Assembly: GCA_036365515.1 (NCBI GenBank)
Contig: CM070874.1
Coordinates: forward strand, 21,402,709 to 21,466,708
Direction: 5' to 3'
Length of the DNA: 64,000 nt
Source of the DNA: Torymus aiolomorphi
Taxonomy: Eukaryota; Arthropoda; Insecta; Hymenoptera; Torymidae
Shown piece after piece: positions 10,443 to 22,047 of the stretch (within the stretch, counting starts at the first letter, position 1; every line of letters begins with the position of its first letter). Under the pieces are notes generated by a model, which was not told the origin of the DNA, did no database searches, and worked only from the letters and a program-made list of their open reading frames with translations. The position numbers were made by a program, and so were the translations under genes.

Positions 10443-13049
10443 ACTAAAGTGAGAAACAAAGCCATGAGATGGTTTGATGCACAACAAATTTCCAATATTA
10501 TAGATTTTCATTGGCTTAAAATCAGATACTTTTTCAAAACGTTGACATACATAGGATTCTACTTTGCCAACTTCGTAAGCATTAAGGTATGGTATGAAGT
10601 TATTTTCAATCTTTTCATATAAAATGTAAATATTGTCTTCATAAAACAAGAATATACATATTTTTCCTAGTCTTATATTGTATCGATAACCACTTTGGCC
10701 TAAGAGTAAAACATGTCCTTGTTTATATTCAGTCCCTTTAATAGTTATCTTACTACATTGGTTAATTGATTTAGATAACCCGGTCTCTTGTACAACTATT
10801 TGTATTTCTTTATTATAAAAATTTATTTGAAAATGACTGAGGTCATGAATTTCCGTTTGCATTCTAGAGTCCCCTCCCAATCTTATTAAGCTTTGCAGTA
10901 ATTCGTGCTTTATACTCAGAGATTTCAATACATTGATAAAATTGAGAATGTATCGGATAGCTCTTTTAAAGAAGCGATGTTTGCTCTCAAATCGCATAGT
11001 CCATACTTTCAATAAAGGACCAAATTGCAAAATCAATTCTGGATAATGACTTAAATAATGGTGTTTAGGGCGTAAATGAATATTAGGAAATAGCCTTTTT
11101 CTCTCAGAAAGATATTGAAAAATGATTGATTGAAGGTAGGGCAAACATGATTTGTGGATTGTTGGAGAGCAAACTATTTCAACAATCTCGTCAAGAAGAA
11201 TTGTAAGCATCCACACTTCATCATCAACTATTCTAATTTTATCATGTATTAGTAACGGAAACAGTCTTAAAAAGTTCCAAATCTGACAAGCACCACCAGG
11301 GATTCTGGTATTTTTCTCAGCTAATGTGCAGGGTTTATCTCTCCGATCTTCTGGAGAATAATTAAACTTTTCGATTCTCGTATTTAATTGTTTTAAGGAA
11401 AACCACTTATTTTCTATAAAATAATTAATAAAAAGCCAGAGATCATAAGCAATGATTCCTTCAAATAAGTCATGTCCGAGGCATGGTGGTAAGCCTGGTA
11501 AACAGACATGGAAGTTTTTTAATTCATTGAATACTGAATTAAATTTGACTCCCTCATAATCATTTTTTTTTATTTTATTTAAAGCAACATTGTATGATTC
11601 AACTGTTCTTGATTGATAAAATTTGCATGGGCCATCTTCTGTGTGGAACTCATTTCTGGTCATTAAACAAAACCTGCAAAAGTAGTTTGCCTTACTAAAA
11701 TTCTCGACAAATCCACCCAATCCATGGCTTCCTAAATTGTCACCCGTAATAAAAATAAGAGAGCCTTTAATGAATTTCTCCTTAATACAAATTCCTGTTT
11801 CTTCAAGGATTTTCAAATCCTCAACCACTTTCCCGTAAACTTTCACATGGTCGAAATCAGATTCTTTACAGAGGGCTACCAGTTTTATACAATTAATGTG
11901 GCTACGACAGTTATCTGGTATATTCCCCAAAGTCATATAAATTGCTAGAATTTTATGTTTTTTTTTTTTTGCAGCACCTATAGGATTTACGATTTCAAAA
12001 GCATCCTGGTATAATACAACTACTAAACTTTCTGGATTATTTTTAAAAAATTCGTTATTACTAAAAACTTCATTATCCTGAGGCTTTACAGTAAGATCTA
12101 TTAAATCTTCTAAAGATTTATCACAAAAGAATTTCTGCAATGTCTCCAGTAAAGGAACATATGCAAAATACTTTTTGTCATCCATTTCTATAAATTCTGG
12201 TTTAACATAATGAAATTTATTTTTATAAAAATACTTTCTTTTGAAATCAGTATCTAATGTTTTATTAGTTTCTATAAAAGGGGAAGAATTGAAGCAATCA
12301 GTTAAGATTTGATCAATTTTGTTAGGAGTAATATTGCAAGCAAGTAATTGTTCTTTTAATTTCTTCTGTGTAATTACTTGATTATCATTATGTATATTGT
12401 TGATTTCTGATACTATATACTGAATAGTCGAAACTGGAATAAGAAATTGACTTTCCAGTTTTAGATAAAATTGTGCTATATTTTCTAAAAATAAATTGGC
12501 TTCAATATTACTATTAAATTCTATTTCTGCATGCTCTTGTGATAATAAAATATCTTGTTGAATTTCGATTTCAAGTGGTTTTTCATTAAACATTTGTTGA
12601 GACCCGCTATTTTCAGTACAATTTATGACTATTTGGTCAACATGTTTTTTATGAGATCTCGTCAAATGACCAGTAAAAGAAGACAAAACCGTATACTTTT
12701 TTCGACATTTTTGATACGGACATGCAATTTCTTGTTGATTACTGATGTGAAATTTTAAATGTTTTATTAGTTGATACATATTATCTAATTCTTTTCGACA
12801 TATGTCAACTGTGCATACAAATTTTCCTCTTTTATCACAGCTAATGCTAAGTGGATTTCCTTCTTTTTTTAAAAGTAAACCACGTTTTTGATGCAAATGA
12901 GTACTTAAGTACGCATAAGTTTTGAAAATTCTTTTACATTTCTTATATCCACAATAAAGAAATTTTGAAATGTTTCTATGATGCATTTGATGATCTATAT
13001 GCGTTTTTAATGCTGAAGTTTTGTGAGCGCAAAACTTACAATAATACAT
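10440..13049 (-). CDS. C2H2 zinc-finger protein with RNase H-like transposase core (869 aa)
   Basis: Uninterrupted 869-codon frame starting MYYCKFC. The first ~150 residues carry about four C2H2-type fingers (YYCKFC...H..H, LYCGYKKC, FVCTVDIC, IACPYQKC), as expected for DNA binding. The later part has blocks typical of a large transposase-like family in fish and cnidarians: YQDAFEIVNPIG, FITGDNLGSHGLGGF followed by YFCRFCL, LGHDLFEGI, and RPKHHYLSHYPELI with WTMRFESKHRFFKR. The Asp of YQD, the Asp of GDN and an acidic residue near HDLFEG are plausible DDE catalytic residues; this assignment is inference. It is related in style to tnp2/KDZ-type transposases, but I cannot name the superfamily. 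A splice acceptor (TTTTTTAG at 13055-13056) lies just before the ATG, so a 5' non-coding exon is likely. No stops or frameshifts: unlike the other elements here it looks maintained. Confidence 0.75.
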   Translation of the reverse strand: MYYCKFCAHKTSALKTHIDHQMHHRNISKFLYCGYKKCKRIFKTYAYLSTHLHQKRGLLLKKEGNPLSISCDKRGKFVCTVDICRKELDNMYQLIKHLKFHISNQQEIACPYQKCRKKYTVLSSFTGHLTRSHKKHVDQIVINCTENSGSQQMFNEKPLEIEIQQDILLSQEHAEIEFNSNIEANLFLENIAQFYLKLESQFLIPVSTIQYIVSEINNIHNDNQVITQKKLKEQLLACNITPNKIDQILTDCFNSSPFIETNKTLDTDFKRKYFYKNKFHYVKPEFIEMDDKKYFAYVPLLETLQKFFCDKSLEDLIDLTVKPQDNEVFSNNEFFKNNPESLVVVLYQDAFEIVNPIGAAKKKKHKILAIYMTLGNIPDNCRSHINCIKLVALCKESDFDHVKVYGKVVEDLKILEETGICIKEKFIKGSLIFITGDNLGSHGLGGFVENFSKANYFCRFCLMTRNEFHTEDGPCKFYQSRTVESYNVALNKIKKNDYEGVKFNSVFNELKNFHVCLPGLPPCLGHDLFEGIIAYDLWLFINYFIENKWFSLKQLNTRIEKFNYSPEDRRDKPCTLAEKNTRIPGGACQIWNFLRLFPLLIHDKIRIVDDEVWMLTILLDEIVEIVCSPTIHKSCLPYLQSIIFQYLSERKRLFPNIHLRPKHHYLSHYPELILQFGPLLKVWTMRFESKHRFFKRAIRYILNFINVLKSLSIKHELLQSLIRLGGDSRMQTEIHDLSHFQINFYNKEIQIVVQETGLSKSINQCSKITIKGTEYKQGHVLLLGQSGYRYNIRLGKICIFLFYEDNIYILYEKIENNFIPYLNAYEVGKVESYVCQRFEKVSDFKPMKIYNIGNLLCIKPSHGFVSHFS

Positions 13050-13511
13050 TTTACCTAAAAAAATATTTTTGAATTATAATTTTTGACAAAAAGTAAAATT
13101 GTCATCATTTCATTATTTAAAAATGTATAATAAATTTTTAATTTGAGGTGGTCTTACAAAACTTTTCAAAAAATTATTTTATTTTATTTTTTTGCTAAAT
13201 TTTTTAAATCTATATGTTATTTTGAACCTTAGAAAATAGTGGCTGAAAGGATTACTAACTTTAAAATAACGAATAAATTGATTTCCAAATTTTGTTGTCT
13301 TTTATTATAGACTTCTGCATGAAAAAAAATACTTTAAATCCACTAATTTTATAGATTTCAGTCGTTTTTGTGGTTTTTAGTATTAATAAATAATTTAATC
13401 AAACTTATTTCATATTTTTGACTCATCGGATCATAACTATATGAATTTGAAGTAATTTAGACTTCGTCTCATGCAAATCCATCGATTGGCTTTCTTAAAA
13501 ACTACGCACTA

Positions 13512-13664
13512 CACTGAAAGAACTCTGGCATGTATTCGTCTCGGCATATCTCCTGCCCCGAAAGGAGACGGAAATGCTCCCTCACTGGTACAACAGACGT
13601 AGGCAATCTGTGAGACGATCACTGCTTAGTGTAGCCACGTCTAATGTGCCAGAGTTTTTCAGTA
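13512..13664. mobile_element. Small MITE with ACTGAAA..CTCTGGCA termini
   Basis: The left end reads ACTGAAAGAACTCTGGCA and the right end, in complement, ACTGAAAAACTCTGGCA; flanking TA dinucleotides suggest a TA target duplication (Tc1/mariner-type). About 150 bp, no coding capacity. Confidence 0.65.
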
Positions 13665-14186
13665 TAGTAAAAATATTGAAAATGCTATGTTTAAGTAAAA
13701 TAGGTTTATAGATAATATTTTAGCGAATATTGAAAAAAATGTCTATGAGATATGTGAGGTAATGGTTAAACTACATTTTTCTATATTTTTCTCATTTTGG
13801 CTCATTTTGACCGTAAAAGCTTCAACATATATAAGACCGCCTTAAATAATGTCTATTTAAAATCTTGAAAATGATGTGATTTTCAAGAATTATTTTGTCA
13901 TTTTCTTAGATAAATAGATAAAGTATCTTAGACGTTAGTTCACTTTAAAAACTCAAAGCAACCGACCCAATAGCACTAGCATAAGGTAAGCTAGTCCTAT
14001 TAAAGAGTTATATAATACTGATTTGCTATTTTATCGTAAATGTTAATGCCAAGTGTGTCTATGGTTACAAAACAAAAAATTCAAATAAATAAAATAGGTA
14101 ATGATAAATTTACTCAACTAAAATTTATCAACACTTTTCAAAATTATATCGATGAATTATTTTAATAAAAGATAATACAAATTAGG

Positions 14187-14299
14187 GAGATTGTACATAA
14201 ATATCGCGAGACACTCCTGAGCAGCGTCGCATATATTTATATTGGTATTAAACATGCAGCATCATTCCAGCGTCACATAGTGCCGTTATGTACAATCTC
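14187..14299. mobile_element. 113-bp MITE with 14-bp perfect inverted ends
   Basis: Starts GAGATTGTACATAA and ends TTATGTACAATCTC, exact complements. Non-coding; a clear target duplication was not seen. Confidence 0.6.
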
Positions 14300-14359
14300 A
14301 TTTAGTTGTATTTGGGTGGTGGGAACATAACCTTATCGTTACATTAAAATGTTGCTTTG

Positions 14360-14643
14360 TACTCTCTAAAGTTGAATTAGTGAAAAAACCACTAAAGATT
14401 AGTTAAAATTGCTCCACCGTAGAATCAGTGGATATTCACTAATGAAATAGTGAATATTTACTATTAATTAGTCGAAACTTTCACTATTTTAAATGGTAAA
14501 ATTTTACTATTAAAAATAGTGAAATTTCCTACTAATTAATAGTAAATATTCACTATTTCATTAGTGAATATCCACTAATTCTACGGTGGAGCAATTTTAA
14601 CTAATCTTTAGTGGTTTTTTCACTAATTCAACTTTAGAGAGTA
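14360..14643. mobile_element. Fold-back MITE, 284-bp near-perfect palindrome
   Basis: Arms of about 115 bp begin TACTCTCTAAAGTTGAATTAG and end with its complement. They stay nearly identical up to a short AT-rich centre (about 14480-14520) made of CACTA/TAGTG words. The high arm identity suggests recent insertion or gene conversion. Confidence 0.8.
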
Positions 14644-14856
14644 AGATGCCATTACAAGACTACATTAACGGATATAATAAATATGCTTTTAATTAAACAA
14701 ATAACTAAAATTACTTCTCAGTATGCCAATAGATATGCCAATAGATAGCTCTAGACGAAATCGTTGTTCAGCAAACGCTTAAGCGTTTTCTCTGAAACTC
14801 AAGCTCGCTTGTTCCGTCAGCGGGCTGTTGGCGACAACTGAACAAAAGCAGGTGGA

Positions 14857-15255
14857 GGTGTGACCTAGAAGTTCAAATATATTTTAATATAAAAATTGAG
14901 GGACGCTTTAAACGATGAATTTGTTTAACCTTAAATAGCACAGTGTGTATAACTTGTATGTATATTTTGAATTTTTGAATTTTCAGTAATTTAAAAAATT
15001 TAATTCTTATACTTTATAAGTATTACATTTTATTTTTCAAATATTATGAACCAATAAAATTTTGAGAAAACTGAAGTACATAATCATAAAAGGCATTACA
15101 ATAAATATTCAATATTATTTGTTAATTTACTTTAGGCGATATTGAAATTCTTCAAACGTATTGTTTTCTAAATTGTGGAATAAAAAATTAAAAATATTTA
15201 AATTAAAAGTAAATACTATCAAAAGTTATATACATACAGTTTGGAGATTGCAACT

Positions 15256-15347
<92 letters not shown>

Positions 15348-15380
15348 GCACGCACGCACGCACACACACACCTACCCACC

Positions 15381-15435
<55 letters not shown>

Positions 15436-15515
15436 CAAATTTGCTATAAAATATAAAATATAAAAAAAATTTTTTGACCAAGTAAGTTAAAAATTCAAAC
15501 TTAAATAAGGTGCAA
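14857..15515. repeat. Copy 1 of a diverged tandem duplication (contains the microsatellite)
   Basis: This stretch aligns by eye with 15940-16390. Shared words in order are AGTTCAAATATATTTTA, CCTTAAATAGCAC, AATCATAAAAGRCATTACA, TACTTTAGGCGATAT, AAATTTTTTGACCAAGT and CTTAAATAAGGTG. The length difference is mostly the microsatellite at 15260-15430. Neither copy encodes a recognisable protein. Confidence 0.75.
15260..15430. repeat. Compound microsatellite (TA)n-(CA)n-(CGCA)n-(CA)n-(CCCA)n-(CA)n
   Basis: Uninterrupted run: TA repeats to about 15294, then CA repeats broken by CGCA and CCCA tetramers. The open frames across it (Tyr-Ile, Thr-His or Cys-Val repeats) are artefacts. Confidence 0.97.
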
Positions 15516-15939
15516 TAATATGATTTCATACGTCAAGCAACCAAGCAAGCAAGTTGATATAATAATAATATAATTTGATAGAAATCAATTGTAAAATATG
15601 TAAAATAAACGTACTAGATAAAATAATTTTAAAATGTTAAAACTATTACAAGATTTTTTATTGCTCATGAATTTAAAAAAATTTCAATAATAAAACAAAG
15701 ATTAATAAGATATAATAGAAATATTCTGGGTACTCAACAATTTGAAATTTGAAATTTTATATATTTCAATATTAATATAACAATAGTTATGATTTAATGT
15801 TTAAAAAATTGTAAGAATATAAAATTACCTCATAAATTGTCGTCTGGAATGCTAGTTATTTTTTGGCTTCGGTCAATAGGTAGTCGAAGAAAGTTTTACT
15901 TCCCGCAAAACTTGGATATGTTGACAGTAATAGATGTTG

Positions 15940-16390
15940 AGATACAACCTGCAAGTTCAAATATATTTTAGTATAAGCGAATCTTTGAATGGTTGAATTT
16001 TCACCTTAAATAGCACTATGCGTGTAACTTGCATGTACGTTTTGCATTTACAGTCACTTTAAATATTTGATTTTAATACTTTATATTAAATTTTATTTTT
16101 GATAAATTATGGAATAAATTTTTGAGAAAGCTGAAGGAAGTAATCATAAAAGACATTACAATAAATATTTAATGTTCCATTACTTTAGGCGATATCTAAA
16201 TACTTAAGACATCATTTTTTTTTTAATTTAGTGATAAATGTAAGTATCTGTAAAAGTAAATAATATTAAAAGTTTTCACAGATACAGTTTTAAGATTGTA
16301 TCTTACTTTGTATATAACAAATTTACTATAGAATAAAAAAAAATTTTTTGACCAAGTTAAAAATTCAGCTTAAATAAGGTGTGATGTTTT
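15940..16390. repeat. Copy 2 of the diverged tandem duplication (no microsatellite)
   Basis: Corresponds to 14857-15515. Where copy 1 holds the compound microsatellite, this copy has only TTTGTATATAACAAATTT, which shows the probable ancestral seed. Confidence 0.75.
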
Positions 16391-17544
16391 TAGGTTATAA
16401 TAATAACACAAACATATGCACAATTGCAAGAGCTCGCTTAGTTGCTTACTTACCGGTATGTTATCACGAGCTCGTGTCCTCTGAAATGTTCGGTAAGCAT
16501 GCAAGAGCCCGTGCGAAATAAATGCGCAGAGAAATCTGCACACGCTTATGTGGAGTGAGAATGGTGAACTCTTCGCTCTCCAGCGCCACCAGGCAGTGCT
16601 ACGTCTCCATCTGCCCCTCTCTCTTAACCTGCAATGTTAAAAATTGAACCCATCCGCCGATAATTATCGATAAATAAGCAATTATGATGGTACTTACGGG
16701 ATTTCACTAACTAACCCTGTTAAGGAGTAATGACAAACCTTTAGCCTTCTCTTACTCTCTTTCTCTCGAATAAACGAATATCAGGCGTGTTTTTCCTTTG
16801 GTTGACACAGCCTTCCTAAACAACACCACTAACAAGAAAACTTACAAAATATATACACCTCCAATTGAATATAATGTTTAAATGTACTCGTACTTACGTG
16901 GATTATTGTCAATTAGAGTATAGCGTCAAATGGAAGCCTGCTACTGTAAGGCGTAAGCACTCTTTCGCTGCTTGATGCTTCTTCTTCGGACGAATAAAGA
17001 AATGGCGGACACCGAACGCGTGCACGCGCGAGCTGAAAAGAGGGCGCGCACTCCTGCATTAGAGCATTATAGAGGTACAACAGCGTTACTTCCGATTCGG
17101 GACTCGCGCCTGCGCCGTTGCGACGGAAAGCGGTCGAAACGAAGAGACGTTGCAGAAATACCATTAATTACGCATAAAATGGTGAAATGTATCATTTATC
17201 AATAAGAATTAGGTTAAATGTAGGTAATAGGAAATATCTAAATAAAAACTACTATCAAAAACGAATATCTGAATCTTATCGCCGAAGGGGGAAGTGAAAT
17301 GTTCAGAAACGATCTCGCGTTAGCATGTGAGGGGGTACAGTCCGTTATTACGGCGTCGTCGGTCGCGCCGTTCCGATATAAGGCATGCCGTCTTTCCGTC
17401 ACGTTTTTGACAAAACTGATTTCGGAACGTTCCGAAATCTTTTGCCGACAAATATAAAACCGAGCGTTCCGAAATCAATTTTTAAAAATGTTAATTTAGA
17501 AATCAATAAAAAAAAATTGAGCGCGTATCAATAGCTCACGGAAA
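16391..17544. other. No gene recognised; CpG-rich patch at 16960-17150
   Basis: No protein similarity was seen on either strand. The patch has many CG dinucleotides and includes GAAATGGCGGACAC, reminiscent of the AAATGGCGG initiator-type element bound by YY1/Pho. This is too little to call a promoter. Confidence 0.35.
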
Positions 17545-18368
17545 CTAGGAGATGGTCTCTGTAGTTTTGTGTCTAGGTGTCAGTATGTATCCAATGCGTG
17601 GTCTAGGTGTTCAGGGTGGCCGAAGATGAAGTCTAGATGGTGCGCTCCGTGGTTTTTTGCGTCTAGGTGTTCCTAGTGCCCGATGATGGAGTCTAGGTGG
17701 TGCGCACGGTAGCTTTTTGCCTCTAGGTGTTGGAATTTGTCGAATGCGGCATCTAGGTGTTCGGGGTAGCCGATGTCGGAGTCTAGGTGATGCGCGTCGT
17801 AGGTTTTGGGCTCTAGGGGTTGCAAATCATTGAATGCGTCGTCTAGGTGACCGGGGTGACCGATGATGAAGTGGAGGTAGTGCGCTCCGTAGTTTTTTGG
17901 CTCTAGGTATTGCAAATCATTGAATACGTCGTCTAGGTGACCAGGGTGGCCAATGATGGAGTCTAGGTGATGCGCGCCGTAGTTTTGTGTGTCTAGGTGT
18001 TGGAATGCATTCCATGCGTAGTCTAGGTAGTCGAGGTAGCTGATAACAGTATCTAGATGATGCACTCCGTAGTTTTCATCGTCTACCACATTTTCGATGC
18101 GTACCAACACCTAGACGCAAAAAAACTACGGATCGCACCACCTAGACAACGTCATCGGCCAGCCTGAACACCTAGACAACGCATTCGACGATTTTCAACA
18201 CCTAGAAGCAAAAATCTTCGGTGTGCACCACCTAGACTCTGTCATTGGGCACTAGGAACACTTAGACACAAAAACTACGAAGCGCACCACCTAGACACCG
18301 TCATCGGCCACCCTGAACATCTAGACGATGCATTCGACAATTTTCAATACCTAGAGCGAAAAACCTAC
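17545..18368. repeat. Higher-order minisatellite: 30-bp subunits in 90-bp units, with an orientation switch near 18105
   Basis: Every ~30 bp begins with GTCTAGGT. Three subunit types alternate, roughly GTCTAGGTGTTCGGGGTGGC.., GTCTAGGTGGTGCGCTCCGT.. and GTCTAGGTGTTGGAATTTGT.., giving a 90-bp period. From about 18105 to 18368 the same units continue in reverse complement (ACACCTAGAC...). Because 90 is a multiple of three, a 145-codon frame stays open on the minus strand, encoding a 30-residue repeat rich in HHLD and GHPGHLDD. I treat that frame as a by-product. Confidence 0.9.
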
Positions 18369-18373
18369 GGTGG

Positions 18374-18990
18374 TAATGCTTGGTGCCGGAATCACCTTCT
18401 TCGTCGTATGTAATGGAAATTCATTTAACGTTAACTAAATTTACTTTACTTTAACATTAATTTTCATGCACTTTATGGGTAATATTTGTAATGATATGAC
18501 TGAAAATTAAAGCACGGTACTGTAAATGTAATGTACATTCCTTAAACCGGTTAATTATTCAATTCAATGAAATTGATCGCAAAATTAATTAAATTTCTTT
18601 TACATTAACATTAACTTTAATGCACCTGCACTACAATAATTATGTTTATGTACATGAAATTTAAAGCATGGTATTTTAAATCTAATGCTTGGTGCCGGAA
18701 TCACCTTCTTCGTCGTATGTAATGGAAATTCATTTAACGTTAATTAAATTTACTTTAATTTAACATTAATTTTCATGCTCTTAATTGGTAATATTTATAA
18801 TAAAATGACTGGAAATTAAAGCACGGTACTGTAAATGTAATGTACGTTCCTTAAAGAGGTTATTCATTCAATTCAATGAAATTGTACGCAAAGTTAATTA
18901 AATTTCTTTTACAGTAACATTAACTTTAATGCACCTATACTATAATATTTATGAAAATTGACATTAACATTGATGTATAATGCTTAATTT
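18374..18990. repeat. Tandem dimer with ~309-bp period
   Basis: TAATGCTTGGTGCCGGAATC occurs at 18374 and again at 18683, followed in both by CACCTTCTTCGTCGTATG and an AT-rich body (TTCATTTAACGTTAA, AAAGCACGGTACTG). The units differ by scattered substitutions. Non-coding. Confidence 0.8.
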
Positions 18991-21839
18991 TAATTAACAT
19001 CCGTAATTTTTTATCTAATATTGAAATTTAATGTTCTCGTACAATAAATTTGATGTATTTTCGTAAATAGTTATGCATATTTACATTGTTTTGTTGGTAA
19101 ATGTGCATTAAATGATATTTAAGTTACAAATTCATGAAAATTAATGCACGAGTGCACATTGAATGTACATTAAATTTCATGATATTTTTAACAGTGTAGT
19201 TTATGAACTTTTCAGGAAAGAGAACAGAAAGTACTTGATTTAATAAGGTATTTGAACTTTAAAATATTCTTAATTGAATTTGGAACTTATAGAGATTTTG
19301 TTTTTATATATTTTGCATAAACATACAAAATAAATTCAAGAAATATTAATGTGGATAGAAAATGTTGAAGGTAATTATCTAACGTAAGAGCTTAATAGAA
19401 AGGTATGAAATAACCTAGTTTAGTCTTAGATAACTAAAATCTATTGAATTGTTGAGTTAATAAATCCTCAGGGATTTAATTGGAAGAGGTATACTAATTA
19501 AATGGTATATGTTTAACCTTGGAGTTACAGATGAAAAATTAGTTTACTCTGCATTTGTTACTAACTGTCTATAAACGTGTACTTTAAATATTATAAATTA
19601 ATGAAAGAGAATTTTGTGGTTTTATTAAAATAAATGCGTTATAAAAAATTTACTTTATAAACTAATTTAAATATACTAATAGGGGTGTTACTGACATTGC
19701 GTTCTGATTTATAAATCGTGAATAACTGTAAAATGGAAGAAGAGCAAATTCATAAAGGTTCGCATTTTCTTTGAATATCTTCTTTAAAATCCGGATTTAT
19801 TTCAAATAAAAAAAATGAGAATGGACATATTGTCTATTGCTTTTTTTTACCTAAAAGAATTAGAATTGCATCCACTGTTTATAAACATGTTAAGAGAAAA
19901 ATCCAGTATAAGCGTGGGTAGCAGAAAATGCTGGAAAGCGAATGAGACGGAAACAGACGCTGTCGTGCGTAATTACAGGGTTTCCCCAGTTTATTGTTTT
20001 TGGAGTGGCTAAGAAATTCCGACGCGTACTCGGGTTCGGGAAAATTACCGCTTGCAGATGTTTGAGTCTGGCTAGTGTTTACTGAGGCTATCGTAAGAGG
20101 AAGGAAACGGAAAAAAAAACTTTACGACCCGCGACGAAGAAGGAAGCGTTGTACCCTTACTTCGAGATGTTTGCGTTTGGGATTTCTCATGCGGCCGAAA
20201 ATTTTGGACCTGAGTTTTTATGACCCTAAACGAAGAAAATTTTTGAGAATGAACAAATTCTAAAATGATCTAATCCGATGATTGTTGGATGCGAGGAAAT
20301 AGTGAGCATTTCTTAAATATTGCGTTTGAAATGAATGATACAAGAGCGTCTCACTTTTTAAATGCCAGATAAAATTTTACAACATAATTGCCTTACTACT
20401 AAGAGTAAAGTGTCGAAATTTTATACTTTGAAAAGGAAACATACAATACTAAAGGTTACAACAAGATTCCAAGTTTTATTTACAAAACTGGATCTTATAT
20501 TTTTTTTTTATATTCTGAAAAAAAAGGAAACTGTATCAAGCTCCAATATATTTTTCTATATTGTTGAAATCAAAATAATCGTGAAAAGAGGTACTATGCC
20601 AATTTTTCTAATTCGAAAAGATTGGTATCTAAAAGTACTTAGGTAACAGTGCTCTTCTGTATTTTAAAACTATTGAGAATCAGATCTCTAATCTCTTATT
20701 AATAAATCCAGAGTAATAAAGGAAAAGAAAAATGATGGAATTATACAATATTTTGAATTCCAAATTTTTTCTTTTTTTTTCTCTGAAATCTGGTATTGGT
20801 TTACGAGATTCATGTAATAATGAAATAAAATAATTTTTATTATTTTAAAGAAAAATATTTTTGGCAGAACGTAACAGTTGAATCAGAAAATAGTTTTTTT
20901 TTGTTTTTATTTGAAACAAAGTGGCAACTGAGTGGAGTTTATGCACAATAGGGGAATTATTGCTGTTAATAAAAATAAATTATATTTATTAAACTCGAAT
21001 ATAGAATAAATTAAAGTAGTCTCGTAGTAGTTGAAAATAATTAGTCGATTTTCGAGACATACACGAGTAATTCACGTATACGAAACTCGGTTTGTTTACA
21101 TACTGCGAGTCCCCTGTGCGCGAGACACGTTCTCATGTACAGCTATTATACATAGCTACCGAGGAGAATTACTTAAAATACTATCACGCTTAAATACACA
21201 GCTTTGAAATTTTATTTCTGTCGAATAATATATCGTAAATATTATTATTTTTAAATAGTAATTTAAAATTGTTCTCGTCTGAATAAGAGATTTTATAAGC
21301 TATCATTTTGGAATATTATACTTAAATTATTGTTTTCTTTCAAGAACTATTTACAAGGTTATTGCTTTTAAAGTTATATTAAAAATAGTGATTTTTAAAT
21401 AAACAATTTCGAAATTACAGCAGTAAATTTTTGGAAAAAAAAAAATATTTTTTTTTGGCGTTTAAATAATATTTTTAGCAGATTGTTATTCGTTGATTAT
21501 TATCTTTCGAAATTTTGAAAGCCATATTGTTATCGAAAACAGTATTTAAGCGGTGATTACTTTTCGATAGAATATGGGAACTATAGTTGCCATCGAATAT
21601 CTTATTTAAATCGGTATTACGACTAACGTGTTCTTAACAATATCTTTCTGTGTAAATAAGACTAGTTAAGGGTGAATTGCTTTAAATTAAATCGTGGAAG
21701 CAAAATACTATTTAAAATAAACTGGTAGGATACCCCTTTTAGGGATCAATTCAGAAATTTTTAATGTTTCCCATTTCCTTTGCGAGCACCTATACTTTGA
21801 AAATATATATTTTGGCATGCAATAATAACTCATATTAAA
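18991..21839. other. No gene recognised
   Basis: AT-rich sequence. Short plus-strand frames at 19815-20012, 20075-20263 and 20362-20646 show no domain or motif I recognise, and their composition matches random AT-rich sequence with lysine and phenylalanine runs. No repeat structure stood out. Confidence 0.4.
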
Positions 21840-22047
21840 TTATCGTTGGAGATCTTCAATAGCGCTGTACCTGGTGGAACGTAAGTACACCGTTATAATC
21901 TACATTATCTCCTGCATAATCAGAATCTACCATATAATCTAATATTTCGGTGTTTACGTTATCGAAGTATGTTAGAAATAAATATTTCAAAATTCTCATT
22001 GCATATTTATAATGCATATGGTCATAACAACTTTGGTAACGGCTTAA

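Noticed and set aside
15226..15529. Cys-Val and Thr-His repeat ORFs
   Set aside because: Direct translation of the microsatellite.
17673..18110. 145-codon ORF with 30-residue repeats as a gene
   Set aside because: Entirely minisatellite; frame kept open by the 90-bp period, and the reversed part of the array does not continue it.
20075..20263. Arg/Lys-rich 62-codon ORF as a small basic protein
   Set aside because: No supporting start context, homology or splice signals; composition alone is insufficient.
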